From: Bin87 sp034423575
GTDB taxonomy: Bacteria; Chloroflexota; Dehalococcoidia; Lucifugimonadales; UBA3495
NCBI GenBank assembly: GCA_034423575.1
Contig: DAOUIF010000001.1
Span: 62,001-126,000, forward strand
DNA length: 64,000 bases
Direction: 5' to 3'
Shown here: piece after piece, positions 16,182 through 24,468 of the stretch
How the letters are laid out: each line of letters opens with the position of its first letter
Position numbering within the stretch: position 1 is the first letter of the stretch
The notes under the pieces: generated by a model
What the model was told of the DNA's origin: nothing
The model's database searches: none
The model's input: only the letters and a program-made list of their open reading frames with translations
Position numbers and translations under genes: made by a program

Positions 16182-17303
16182 ATGGGCTGGTCGATTCACC
16201 ATCCAGTCGGACTGATCCATCACACACCCTCAGCGTGCAATCGCGGCTACACGCTTTTTTCGACCACGCGCGGCGGCAAGGACGCTTACCTGATCGATAT
16301 GCAGGGCAACGTCGTCCACCGGTGGCATTCTCCTGAGGGCATCCACTATTCCTACTTGCTGGACAACGGCAACCTGCTGTGCCGTACCTTACCGCCCGAG
16401 GACGCCGGCGGCATCGAGACGGTGGGCGGCTCGTCGGCCAGCATCATCGAACTGGACTGGGACAGCAATCTGGTCTGGGCCTACCGGGACAACACGCTCC
16501 ACCATGACTACGAGCGCCTGCCCAATGGCAACACTCTGCTGCTGCTGTGGGAGCCGCTGCCCGATGGTCTGGAAGACCAGGTACAGGGAGGTTTCGAGGT
16601 GGATTTTGCCCCCGGGATGCTTGGCGACATGGTTCGCGAAGTGACGCCGGACGGCGCGACGGTTTGGGAGTGGAAATCCTGGGAGCATCTGGATCCGACC
16701 GAAGACGTTATCGGTCCGGATGCCCGGCGGGAATGGACCCACGGGAATTGCCTGAACGTCACGCCCGACGGTGACCTGCTGGTCAGCTACCGTTTAACCA
16801 GCACCGTGGGCATCGTGGACCGTGCCACTGGAGCCTTCAAGTGGAAGTGGGGCCCGGGCGAGATTTACCAGCAACATCATCCAACCTGGTTGGACAACGG
16901 ACGAGTGCTGATCTTCGACAACGGCTCCCACCGGCCCGGCACCAGTTTCTCCCGTGTCGTGGAGGTGGACCCAGCGACCAACGAGATCCATTGGGAGTAC
17001 CGGGGAATGCCGGCCATTTCCTTTTACAGCTACAACATCAGCAGCGCCGAGCGTCAGCCCAACGGTAACACCCTGATCTGCGAGGGCGCGCCGGGCCGCA
17101 TGTTCGAGGTCACTCCCCGGGGTGAGATCGTCTGGGAGTACATCAACCCGTTCTTCCTCTACAGCGAAGCTGCGGGCGGCGCCGGAGGCATGGAATACAC
17201 CAACGCCACCTTCCGCTGCCACCGCTACAGCCCCGACCACCCGGCGCTGGCGGGTAAAGACCTCGATCCGGGGCGGCACGCGGCGCTGAACCGTATCTTA
17301 TAA
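16182..17303 (+). CDS. Arylsulfotransferase (ASST)-like beta-propeller protein
   Basis: This 373-residue protein has repeated propeller-blade motifs such as LIDMQGNVVHRW, VTPDGATVWEW and VDPATNEIHWEY, the pattern of the ASST family. The start follows GGAGG by eight bases. Unlike classical secreted AssT enzymes it has no signal peptide and begins MGWSIHHPVGL, so it is expected to be cytoplasmic. Several His residues (DNTLHHDY, WTHGNC, YQQHHPTW) recur at equivalent blade positions and may form the active centre. Whether it transfers sulfate is unproven. Confidence 0.75.
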   Translation: MGWSIHHPVGLIHHTPSACNRGYTLFSTTRGGKDAYLIDMQGNVVHRWHSPEGIHYSYLLDNGNLLCRTLPPEDAGGIETVGGSSASIIELDWDSNLVWAYRDNTLHHDYERLPNGNTLLLLWEPLPDGLEDQVQGGFEVDFAPGMLGDMVREVTPDGATVWEWKSWEHLDPTEDVIGPDARREWTHGNCLNVTPDGDLLVSYRLTSTVGIVDRATGAFKWKWGPGEIYQQHHPTWLDNGRVLIFDNGSHRPGTSFSRVVEVDPATNEIHWEYRGMPAISFYSYNISSAERQPNGNTLICEGAPGRMFEVTPRGEIVWEYINPFFLYSEAAGGAGGMEYTNATFRCHRYSPDHPALAGKDLDPGRHAALNRIL

Positions 17304-17353
17304 TGGCGACGTAGCAGATCGAGGGCCCACCGCAGTATCAGGAACGGCACCCC

Positions 17354-18634
17354 ATGATTATCAGTCGATTACAGGTGCTGAATTACGGCTGCCTCCGATA
17401 CGTGGACGTGCCCATGGATCGATTCCATTTGCTCGTCGGCCCCAATGGGAGCGGCAAGAGCACGCTGATGGACGCTATCCGGTTCGTCTCACAGGTGGTG
17501 AAAGACGGAGTCGAATCGGCTTGGAGGAGCCGTACATCCAACTTCGCCGATCTGATTTGGGATCGCCCCAATGCACCTGAAGACCAACGGTTTGAAATAG
17601 CACTGGAGTTCGATCTGCCGGATGAAGTACGTAACCTACTTCCCGAAGAGCGAAATTACAATCTTTTTAGATATGAAATAGCGGTGGGTGTGGACCCGGA
17701 AACGGGTCGAGTCAGCCTGCTTGCGGAGCGCGGCGACTTGCAGCCTGATACGCGTTATCGCCCTCGGCAGCTCTCGTTTTTTCCGTCACCAGCAGAGCCG
17801 CCACCGACCATCATCACCCAGCGTGTAACCCGTGGCAGACGGAACGTATTCCGCCGAGACCACACTACGCTCAGCAGGTTCAGCGTTGAAACGGTGGAGA
17901 AAACCGGTAGCATAAATTGGAGCATCGGCTTTAGCCTTAGTTCTGACCGGTCGATGATGACCTTTTTGCCGGATCGAGGCAATGAATTCCCCGCCTCGAC
18001 GCGCGCGATGACGCATTTGCGCGACATGGTATACACGCTTGTGTTGAATAGCGCATTGCTCCGCGAGGCCAGTCCGCCATGGTTAGGTGTCGATCTCCGT
18101 CCTGATGGCTCCAACGTTCCTTGGGTTGCCGATACGCTGTTTACGGATGCCCCTGAGCGGTGGAAATGGTGGATGGGTCACATCCAGAGTACGTTAGATG
18201 GGTTTAACTCGATACGCGTGGTCCGCCGCGAGGACGATGGCCACAAATATTTGATGGTCCAATACAATAACGGACTCGAAGTACCGTCATGGAAAGTATC
18301 CGATGGCACGTTGCGGTTCCTGGCTTTGACAATGCTGGCGTACCTGCCCGGAGCCGACGGGCTTTACTTGGTTGAGGAACCCGAGAATGGCATCCATCCA
18401 GGAGTGCTGGAAGAATTGTTCAACTCGCTCTCATGCGTCTACGACGGGCAGGTGTTACTAGCCAGTCATTCACCACTGTTCGTCACGGTTGGGGATGTTG
18501 AGAGATTGTTTTGTTTCGGCAAGACCGACCAGGGGGTCAGCGACGTCATTCCGGGTCAATCGCATCCGTATCTGCGGGATTGGCAGCACGAAACCGACTT
18601 AGGAACCTTTTTCGCCTCGGGGATACTCGCTTGA
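17354..18634 (+). CDS. AAA-family ATPase (RecF/SMC-like, AAA_21 type)
   Basis: This 426-residue ATPase has Walker A GPNGSGKST at residues 29-37, a Walker B plus signature YLVEEPENGIHP near residue 340 and a switch histidine in LLASHSPLF. No coiled coil is seen, so it is a compact ABC-type ATPase of the kind paired with effector proteins in OLD-, Gabija- or retron-like defence modules. The downstream nuclease-like gene starts at TTG overlapping its TGA, which implies translational coupling. Its composition is more AT-rich than its neighbours (27 of 60 bases are G or C in 17641-17700), suggesting acquisition. Confidence 0.85.
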   Translation: MIISRLQVLNYGCLRYVDVPMDRFHLLVGPNGSGKSTLMDAIRFVSQVVKDGVESAWRSRTSNFADLIWDRPNAPEDQRFEIALEFDLPDEVRNLLPEERNYNLFRYEIAVGVDPETGRVSLLAERGDLQPDTRYRPRQLSFFPSPAEPPPTIITQRVTRGRRNVFRRDHTTLSRFSVETVEKTGSINWSIGFSLSSDRSMMTFLPDRGNEFPASTRAMTHLRDMVYTLVLNSALLREASPPWLGVDLRPDGSNVPWVADTLFTDAPERWKWWMGHIQSTLDGFNSIRVVRREDDGHKYLMVQYNNGLEVPSWKVSDGTLRFLALTMLAYLPGADGLYLVEEPENGIHPGVLEELFNSLSCVYDGQVLLASHSPLFVTVGDVERLFCFGKTDQGVSDVIPGQSHPYLRDWQHETDLGTFFASGILA

Positions 18635-19269
18635 CCGTGCCTGGATTTGCCAAAGACCTCATCGTTGTGACAGCCGATTCGCAGATACATCGCACGGTTG
18701 AGATCTTAGTGAACCATCGCCGCCGATCCCTGGCGCTGCGTGAATTCTCAGCGGACGTAGTGAGACATCCGGGCCAGGACTCTGGCTGTCGCGCAAATCC
18801 TGGGAGAATGCTCGATCCACATCGGAACTCCCACGCCAAGGCGATGGTGATTTTCGATTTCCACGGTTGCGGCGAACGCCGGCTGTCTCCGCAAGATTTG
18901 GAAACCAGACTGGAGAACGATTTCGCTCGCCGAGGATGGGGACCAGATCGCGTATCGTTTGTAGTCATTGAACCCGAACTGGAAGCATGGTTATTCGGTG
19001 CTTCGTACCGTCACCTCGAAAGTGAAGTGTCTTGGTCACGATCTGTAGGCATTCAACGTTGGCTCACTGAGCTCGGGTACCTGCAGACCGGTACAGTCAA
19101 ACCGTCTAACCCCCAAGCTGCCTTCGAAGCAGTTCTGTACGAACAGAAACTTCCTCGCTCTGCGGATCTATTCGCCAATCTCGCCCAGCGCGTCAGCTTG
19201 GCCCGCTGCCAGGACCGCGCCTTCCAAAAATTCCGGTCCACCCTGCAACGCTGGTTCCCAGCCCCATGA
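18631..19269 (+). CDS. Putative TOPRIM/DUF4276-like partner of the AAA ATPase
   Basis: The protein is about 212 residues if translation begins at TTG 18631, overlapping the ATPase stop codon; GTG 18637 is an alternative. Conserved-looking acidic patches occur as VIFDFHGCGERR and VIEPELEAWLFG, the spacing of acidic residues seen in TOPRIM-like and DUF4276 proteins. A C-terminal segment VSLARCQDRAFQKFRSTLQRWF resembles the end of that family. It has no signal peptide or membrane segment. The family assignment is from memory of motifs and not certain. Tight coupling to an ATPase suggests a two-component module in which this is the effector. Confidence 0.55.
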   Translation: MTVPGFAKDLIVVTADSQIHRTVEILVNHRRRSLALREFSADVVRHPGQDSGCRANPGRMLDPHRNSHAKAMVIFDFHGCGERRLSPQDLETRLENDFARRGWGPDRVSFVVIEPELEAWLFGASYRHLESEVSWSRSVGIQRWLTELGYLQTGTVKPSNPQAAFEAVLYEQKLPRSADLFANLAQRVSLARCQDRAFQKFRSTLQRWFPAP

Positions 19270-19273
19270 AAAA

Positions 19274-19296
19274 GGCGGCGTCACCATGACGCCGCC
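19274..19296. terminator. Bidirectional terminator between defence-like pair and CoA-transferase genes
   Basis: A perfect 10-bp stem (19274-19283 with 19287-19296) with a three-base loop is followed on the minus strand by a TTTTT tract and lies five bases beyond the plus-strand stop at 19269. Confidence 0.8.
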
Positions 19297-19326
19297 CGTA
19301 GTATTTTGGTGCCCTGGCTCCTCGCG

Positions 19327-20016
19327 TTACGCCGGCCGCACCCGCATCTCCCGCAGGTCGTTGGCGATGATCAGTTCTGCTTCGGTCTGCTCCTGGATGT
19401 CCTCGGGGGACCAGCCGGGGGCATGCTCGCGCAGGACGAAGCCGTCTTCGGTGATCTCGAACAGGCCCAGGTCTGTGGCCAGGAGTTTGACCACGCCGGG
19501 CGCGGTGATGGGCAGGTTGCAGCTCTTGAGCACGCGAGGCGCGCCGTTGCGCTGGTTGTGCTCCATGGCGATGAACACCCGCTTGGCGCAGGCGGCCAGG
19601 TCCATTGCGCCGCCGATGCCGCCGCCCTTGCGCACCGGGATGCGCCAGTTGGCGAAGTCGCCGTTTTCGGAGACTTCGTAGGCTCCCATCACCGTCACGT
19701 CCACCATGCCCTTCCTGATGATCCCGAACGAATCGGCGTGATGCACGATGGCCATGCCGGGCAGGGCGACCACGTTCTGGCCGCCGGCGTTGACCAAATG
19801 CTTGTCTTCTTCCCCGGCAGGAGCCAGCGGACCAAATCCGATTACCCCGTTTTCGGAATGAAAAATGATCTCCTTGTCCGGCTCGCACTCCAGGTAGTTG
19901 GAGCAAAGAGTTGGCATACCCACACCCAGGTTCACGATCCAACCGTCCTGGAATTCCATGGCAAGGCGGTCGCACATGGTTTGCCTGGAGAGGCGGGGCT
20001 TGTCCGCGGTAGTCAT
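19327..20016 (-). CDS. 3-oxoacid CoA-transferase-type subunit B
   Basis: This 229-residue beta subunit belongs to family I CoA-transferases. The catalytic glutamate is in the SENG motif (HSENGVIGFGPL), preceded by the VNLGVGMPTL nucleotide-like fold segment. Together with subunit A it would move CoA between an acyl-CoA and a free acid such as succinate or acetoacetate. It lies 67 bases downstream of the subunit A gene. The acid specificity cannot be read from the sequence. Confidence 0.92.
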   Translation of the reverse strand: MTTADKPRLSRQTMCDRLAMEFQDGWIVNLGVGMPTLCSNYLECEPDKEIIFHSENGVIGFGPLAPAGEEDKHLVNAGGQNVVALPGMAIVHHADSFGIIRKGMVDVTVMGAYEVSENGDFANWRIPVRKGGGIGGAMDLAACAKRVFIAMEHNQRNGAPRVLKSCNLPITAPGVVKLLATDLGLFEITEDGFVLREHAPGWSPEDIQEQTEAELIIANDLREMRVRPA

Positions 20017-20083
20017 CGCAGTACTCCTTGTGTTCTTGATCGCGTACCCGTTTCGGTGTCGACGCTAATCTGGACCGGCGTCT

Positions 20084-20782
20084 TCAGTCCCAGATCCCGT
20101 CTGCCGGTATCTTGACCAGTCGATCAACGTAGATTCCTGGAACGTGCACGCAGTCCGGGTCGATCTCCCCAGGTTCAACGATGCTATCCTCCACCTCGAC
20201 GACAGTGATGTCGGCGGCCATGGCCATCACGGGGTTGAAGTTGCGCTGGGTCAGCCGGAATTGCAGATTGCCAAAGGTGTCGGCCCGGTACGCGCGGATG
20301 AGCGCGAAATCGGCCGGCAACGGATACTCGAGCACGTAGGTGCGCCCGTTGATTTCCCGGTGCTCTTTGCCTTCCGCCAGCTCAGTGCCTACGCTGGCCG
20401 GGGTGTAGAAGGCGCCAATGCCAGCCGCTGCGGCGCGCATCCTCTCGGCCAGGGTTCCTTGCGGAACCAGTTCTGCATCCAGCTCGTCGTCGTTGTACAT
20501 CTGGACGAAGGGCGTGATCTGCGAAGGATGTGTTGGTGCGGTGAATGCGCAGATCATCTTCTTGACCTGGCGGGCTTCGATCAACGTACCGACGTCCACG
20601 CGGTCGTCCAGTGAGCCCGCATTGTTGGAAATGCCGGTGAGGTCCTTGACCCCCAGCCGGTGCACTGCGGCCAGAAGGTTGCGGGCCAGGCCCACGTTGC
20701 CAAAACCGGGCGACATGAAGGTCATGCCGTCTTTCATGTCGGCAACGGCGGAGTCGAAATTGGGGAAAACCTTGTTCTTCAT
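20084..20782 (-). CDS. 3-oxoacid CoA-transferase-type subunit A
   Basis: This 232-residue alpha subunit of a family I CoA-transferase has the expected AVADMKDGMTFMSPGFG start and the ISNNAGSLD and ADFALIRAYRADTFGN segments typical of ScoA/AtoD-like proteins. It begins the two-gene minus-strand unit and is preceded by a promoter at 20864-20891. The glycine-rich loop usually written GGFG is altered to SPGFGNVG. The partner subunit follows directly. Confidence 0.9.
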   Translation of the reverse strand: MKNKVFPNFDSAVADMKDGMTFMSPGFGNVGLARNLLAAVHRLGVKDLTGISNNAGSLDDRVDVGTLIEARQVKKMICAFTAPTHPSQITPFVQMYNDDELDAELVPQGTLAERMRAAAAGIGAFYTPASVGTELAEGKEHREINGRTYVLEYPLPADFALIRAYRADTFGNLQFRLTQRNFNPVMAMAADITVVEVEDSIVEPGEIDPDCVHVPGIYVDRLVKIPADGIWD

Positions 20783-20863
20783 TGGGGTGGGCTCCCATTT
20801 CTGGTGTCGCCGCTATTAGCCTGCGGCAATACCGTCGTCGCCGGTGGCGCGGCGGGTGCGGTC

Positions 20864-20891
20864 ATTATACAAGCAACATAACCGCTGGCAA
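20864..20891 (-). promoter_or_regulatory. Promoter of the CoA-transferase genes
   Basis: On the minus strand TTGCCA and TATAAT are separated by 16 bases, with a leader of about 75 bases before the ATG at 20782. Confidence 0.6.
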
Positions 20892-20952
20892 CGCGCCTGA
20901 CTAGGCTGGCAGGCGGGTCGCCAGCAATCGTTGCGGATACCACCCGGGGCGG

Positions 20953-21864
20953 TCATCTGCTGTCATCCACGCCGGTTTGCAATTTGAGAGGCGCGATGGG
21001 GTTGGCGTCCCTCGGCGGCAGCGCCAGGTCGCTGGTGCGTCCTCGCCAGCGGTCCGCCAGGGGCCAGGACAGCAGCGCGGGCCGGTTCACATCGCCGGCG
21101 GCGTCGGCCTGGTCTGCGTGCCCGCTGTCCTGATCGTCGTCGGGATTGTCGGCGTCCGGCTGCCACGGCCAGGGGAGATGCCGGCGCCACGGATCTGATC
21201 CTCCGTAGCCGTTGGCCTCGGCGACCACGGACATCACCTGGTGGGGGCGGTACACGCGGTAGGTCGGCTGCTCCGCCAGTATCGCCTCCTGGTCGATGGT
21301 GGCCCACAGGGCGGCGATTGACGTTGCGCCGACGGCGCGGGCGCAGGCGATGTCCTGCGGCCCGTCGCCCACGTACATGGCGTCCTCGGGGTCGACGGCC
21401 ATCGTTTCCAGGACATCCAGCAAGCCGTCAGGCGCCGGCTTGTAGGGCCGCGCGTCGGTCTTGAAGTTGGCGTACTCGACCAGCGGGGCCAGCCCGGACT
21501 CTCGCAACTCGATCTCACCGAAATACGGGATCTTGTCGGACAGGATGCCCACGCGGATTCCGCGACGCCGGAATGCGTGCAACAGCGTGGTAACTCCAGG
21601 GTACAAGTAGCGGCGATGTCCGTCGATGGCGTGGTAGTGGCTCAGAAAAATGGGAAGGATGGTGTCCAGCTCGTCCTGCGCTTCCGGATGGGTGCCGAAG
21701 AACCACAGGAGATGCTGGTGAAAGGGGCGATGGAACTCGGCGGCGATCGCCTCCGCGGTGGGCGGAGCCATGCCCAATTCCACTGCTGTGCTCTCCATCA
21801 GACCCAAATGGATGCCCCAGCTGTTCCACAGGGTCAGGTCCCAGTCGAAAATTACCGCCTTCAT
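20953..21864 (-). CDS. HAD-family phosphatase
   Basis: This 303-residue protein has the HAD motif I DWDLTLWNS, motif II in VGILSDK, motif III Lys in the KPAPDGLLD segment, and motif IV in MYVGDGPQDIACA. The core domain resembles phosphoglycolate phosphatase-like HAD enzymes of subclass I with an alpha-helical cap. About 70 residues at the C-terminus (after residue 230) are acidic, proline-rich and of low complexity, and are not part of the fold. Substrate unknown. The promoter side overlaps the cobalamin-riboswitch-like sequence. Confidence 0.88.
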   Translation of the reverse strand: MKAVIFDWDLTLWNSWGIHLGLMESTAVELGMAPPTAEAIAAEFHRPFHQHLLWFFGTHPEAQDELDTILPIFLSHYHAIDGHRRYLYPGVTTLLHAFRRRGIRVGILSDKIPYFGEIELRESGLAPLVEYANFKTDARPYKPAPDGLLDVLETMAVDPEDAMYVGDGPQDIACARAVGATSIAALWATIDQEAILAEQPTYRVYRPHQVMSVVAEANGYGGSDPWRRHLPWPWQPDADNPDDDQDSGHADQADAAGDVNRPALLSWPLADRWRGRTSDLALPPRDANPIAPLKLQTGVDDSR

Positions 21865-21880
21865 CGGCGCCTCTCGCGGT

Positions 21881-21952
21881 AGGCCAAGCTCTGATGGAAA
21901 CCGGTGTGAATCCGGTACGTCCCGCTAGCAGTGACCCGGGTGGCTCTGGCCT
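21881..21952 (+). promoter_or_regulatory. Cobalamin-riboswitch-like core sequence
   Basis: On the plus strand 21896-21934 resembles the conserved core of cobalamin riboswitches: GGAA, a CCGGTG...CCGG hairpin (5-bp stem with loop TGTGAAT), then ACGTCCCGCTA followed by CAGTGA. AGGCCA (21881-21886) can close with TGGCCT (21947-21952). The expected distal B12-box half is not clear, and no plus-strand gene starts for 885 bases. It lies between and overlaps the ends of two minus-strand genes, so it may be a relic, an antisense element or chance. Confidence 0.35.
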
Positions 21953-22728
21953 CCGCCCTGGTAGTCGATGGCGCTGGGCATCACGGTGGTGCCGGGGTGA
22001 TCAGCCCTCCCCAGTTTGACGGTCACGGCGCCACTGGCGTAGTGCAGCACGCCGCTGACCTCCAGGGTGGGCGAGTCGGCGAGATACGTGATGTCGCCGT
22101 TGGATTCCACCCGGAAAGGCCGGTCGTGGCCCGGATAGATGGTGTTGGCCGCCGCAACGATCTTCTGGATGCTGGCCCTGGCGTCGGCTTCGCTCCAGAA
22201 GATGATCGCCGGCGTCCCCCGGCCGATTGCCCCGGCGTCGGACATCGCGTCGCCACCGATACACACCCTGCCGGCCTCAGTTTCGACCACCACGCTGATG
22301 TGGCCGCGAGTGTGCCCCGGGGTCTCGATGATCCTGACCCCGGGCTCCAGCTCGGTCTCTCCGCTGACCGCGTTCACCTTCTGCTTGAGCAGGGTGTCCG
22401 CGAAGTACCTTGCGGTGGCCAGGTCTCCCACCCGCGGGTTGCGGCTGTATTCCAGTTCGTCGGCGTGGATAACGATCTCCGCGTTGGGGAAAAGATCGGT
22501 ATTCTGCGAATGGTCCCAGTGGGCGTGCGTCAGGATCACCCGGCCGATGTCGTCCGTGGAAATGCCGTGGGCTGCCAGCTCGTCAACCAGCATGTTGCGG
22601 CGACCAAAATGCGCCACGTCAACGATGGACAGCACCTCGCCACGAATCAGCGTTACGGTGCACAACCCCAACCGCGTCTGGTCGGTGTTGATGGAGTAAC
22701 CGCCCATTATGATTTCCAGTTCCGGCAT
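21925..22728 (-). CDS. MBL-fold metallo-hydrolase
   Basis: This 267-residue protein carries the metallo-beta-lactamase zinc site THAHWDHS (HxHxDH), the third histidine in TPGHTRGH, the bridging aspartate in IGGDAMSD and the last histidine in YPGHDRPF. The layout resembles hydrolases of the lactonase/glyoxalase II group. The start follows GGAGGGA by five bases. The substrate is unknown. It precedes the HAD gene with a 60-base gap and may be co-transcribed with it. Confidence 0.92.
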   Translation of the reverse strand: MPELEIIMGGYSINTDQTRLGLCTVTLIRGEVLSIVDVAHFGRRNMLVDELAAHGISTDDIGRVILTHAHWDHSQNTDLFPNAEIVIHADELEYSRNPRVGDLATARYFADTLLKQKVNAVSGETELEPGVRIIETPGHTRGHISVVVETEAGRVCIGGDAMSDAGAIGRGTPAIIFWSEADARASIQKIVAAANTIYPGHDRPFRVESNGDITYLADSPTLEVSGVLHYASGAVTVKLGRADHPGTTVMPSAIDYQGGGQSHPGHC

Positions 22729-22836
22729 AATGTCCCTCCGCCACTAGTCGCGACTAGCTGCTCAATATCCCGATCGCCGCGATTATAGCACTGGGCCTGG
22801 ATCAACTCTGCGAGGCCGCTGCCCTCAAACTCCCTG

Positions 22837-24360
22837 ATGACCCCGCCAGTCGATATCATATTGCTCGACGGAAAAGTCCTCGCCGGCTCGGGCCGTCCCA
22901 CCGCGCTGGCCGTGGCCGGCGGCAAGGTCGTGGTTGCTGGGAACGACGTCGACATCCGCCGGCTGGCGACTTCGTGCACAACCGTAATCGACTGCGGCGG
23001 TCGGACGGTCATCCCGGGCATAGTGGACGCCCATTGCCATATATTGGCGACGGCTGCCACCGGCCTGCGGGTGGACTGCCGGCCCTCCGCGACGCCAGAT
23101 ACCGAGGCAATTGTTTCTGCACTCCGGGAGGCTTCAGCGTCCCGGAATGGTTGGATCCGCGGCCAAGGGTACGACGACTCTCCAGTCAGCTTGGGCCGGC
23201 ACTTGGCCCGACATGACCTAGACCGGGTTTCTGCGGTTCAACCCGTCCGGGTGGACCACCGTTCCGGGCACGCGTGCGTGCTCAACAGCCGTGCGCTGGA
23301 AGTCGTGGGCATCGATAGGCAGACTGCGGACCCGCCAGCCGGTTTGATTGTTAGGGATGCCGACGGCGAGCCGACCGGGCTGCTCCTGGAAATGTCTGAC
23401 TGGTTGAGTGATCGCACCGCACGGTCCGAGGAAGCTGCGTCCGAGGAGTTGCAAGGCGCCGTGCGGGAGTTCGGCGATAGGATGCTGGCATATGGCGTCA
23501 CCACCGCGACGGACCCGGGGCCGAGCAACGGCCTGGACCGTTGGCAGTACTTCCAGATTTTGACGGGCGAAGGCACGCTGCCGCTGCGGTTGACCATGAT
23601 GGTCGGCCTCGACCGGTTGGAAGATATGAGGTCGGCCGGTCTGATTTACGGCTCGACCACAAACGAGGGTGTCCTGTCTGTGGGCCACGCCAAAATCATG
23701 CTCACCGCATCCACAGGACGGCTGCAACCTGATCCCGGGCAGCTCACCGAAATGGTAACCCACGCGCATGCCCTCGGTTTCCCGGTGGCGATCCACGCGG
23801 TGGAACGGGATGCTGTCGTCGCGTCCGCCTTGGTAATCGGCGACGCCCCGGCTCTGGTGAACGGCAACGGCATCCGGTTATTGGACCGCATCGAGCACTG
23901 CGCCGAGTGTCCACCGGATGTGCTCGAACTGGTGGCCCGAAGCGGAGCGAGGGTCGTTCCCAATCCGGGGTTTTTGCACTACGACGGGGAGCGGTATTCC
24001 CGAACAGTAGACGCCAACCTGTTGCCCCATCTCTACCCGGTGGGAGGATTGGTCTACCGCGGAATACCCACCGCTCTGGGGTCCGACGCTCCGGTCATCG
24101 AGCCCAACCCGTGGGCGTCAATTGCGGCCGCCATGTCGCGCCAATCCGCCAGTGGCATTGATCTCGGAGGCGTCGGAGTCAAATCGGTAGTGGACGCGCT
24201 GGCTCTGCACTCCGGCAATCGGTGCATTGCGTCGGGCATGGACGCGGATATTGCGGTGGTGGAGCCCGATCCGTTTACCGTGTCGACGGTCGATTTACCC
24301 AACGTGCGCTCCGTGGCGACTATAGTGGCCGGCCGGTTGGCGTGGCGAAACGGCGTCTGA
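22837..24360 (+). CDS. Amidohydrolase family protein (YtcJ-like)
   Basis: This 507-residue cytoplasmic metal-dependent hydrolase has the N-terminal composite-domain start VDIILLDGKVLAGSG, the metal-binding DAHCHI (HxH) at about residue 67, central His residues (FPVAIHAVER and IEHCAECP), and the conserved LGSDAPVIEPNPW aspartate. This arrangement is that of YtcJ-like amidohydrolases. It is divergent from the MBL gene. The natural substrate is unknown. Confidence 0.9.
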   Translation: MTPPVDIILLDGKVLAGSGRPTALAVAGGKVVVAGNDVDIRRLATSCTTVIDCGGRTVIPGIVDAHCHILATAATGLRVDCRPSATPDTEAIVSALREASASRNGWIRGQGYDDSPVSLGRHLARHDLDRVSAVQPVRVDHRSGHACVLNSRALEVVGIDRQTADPPAGLIVRDADGEPTGLLLEMSDWLSDRTARSEEAASEELQGAVREFGDRMLAYGVTTATDPGPSNGLDRWQYFQILTGEGTLPLRLTMMVGLDRLEDMRSAGLIYGSTTNEGVLSVGHAKIMLTASTGRLQPDPGQLTEMVTHAHALGFPVAIHAVERDAVVASALVIGDAPALVNGNGIRLLDRIEHCAECPPDVLELVARSGARVVPNPGFLHYDGERYSRTVDANLLPHLYPVGGLVYRGIPTALGSDAPVIEPNPWASIAAAMSRQSASGIDLGGVGVKSVVDALALHSGNRCIASGMDADIAVVEPDPFTVSTVDLPNVRSVATIVAGRLAWRNGV

Positions 24361-24411
24361 CCCGCCGGGGCCGAGAGCAAGACCCCGACTGATACGCAGC
24401 GCCTGAACAAT

Positions 24412-24443
24412 TCGACGCCCCGGCATGATCGCCGGGGCGTCGA
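24412..24443. terminator. Bidirectional terminator between convergent genes
   Basis: A 13-bp perfect stem (24412-24424 with 24431-24443) with a six-base loop is followed immediately by a 14-base palindrome at 24445-24458. It separates the plus-strand amidohydrolase from the minus-strand PEP mutase-like gene. Confidence 0.7.
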
Positions 24444-24468
24444 CATTCCCGCGGGAATATCACAGCGG

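Noticed and set aside
17303..17353. Terminator before the ATPase gene
   Set aside because: No stable stem with a T-run was seen, so the ATPase could share the ASST transcript.
22033..22090. Distal half of the cobalamin riboswitch (GCCACTGG and AGTCGG-like pieces)
   Set aside because: The pieces lie about 100 bases away inside the coding region of the MBL gene and spacing does not match the consensus, so chance is likelier.
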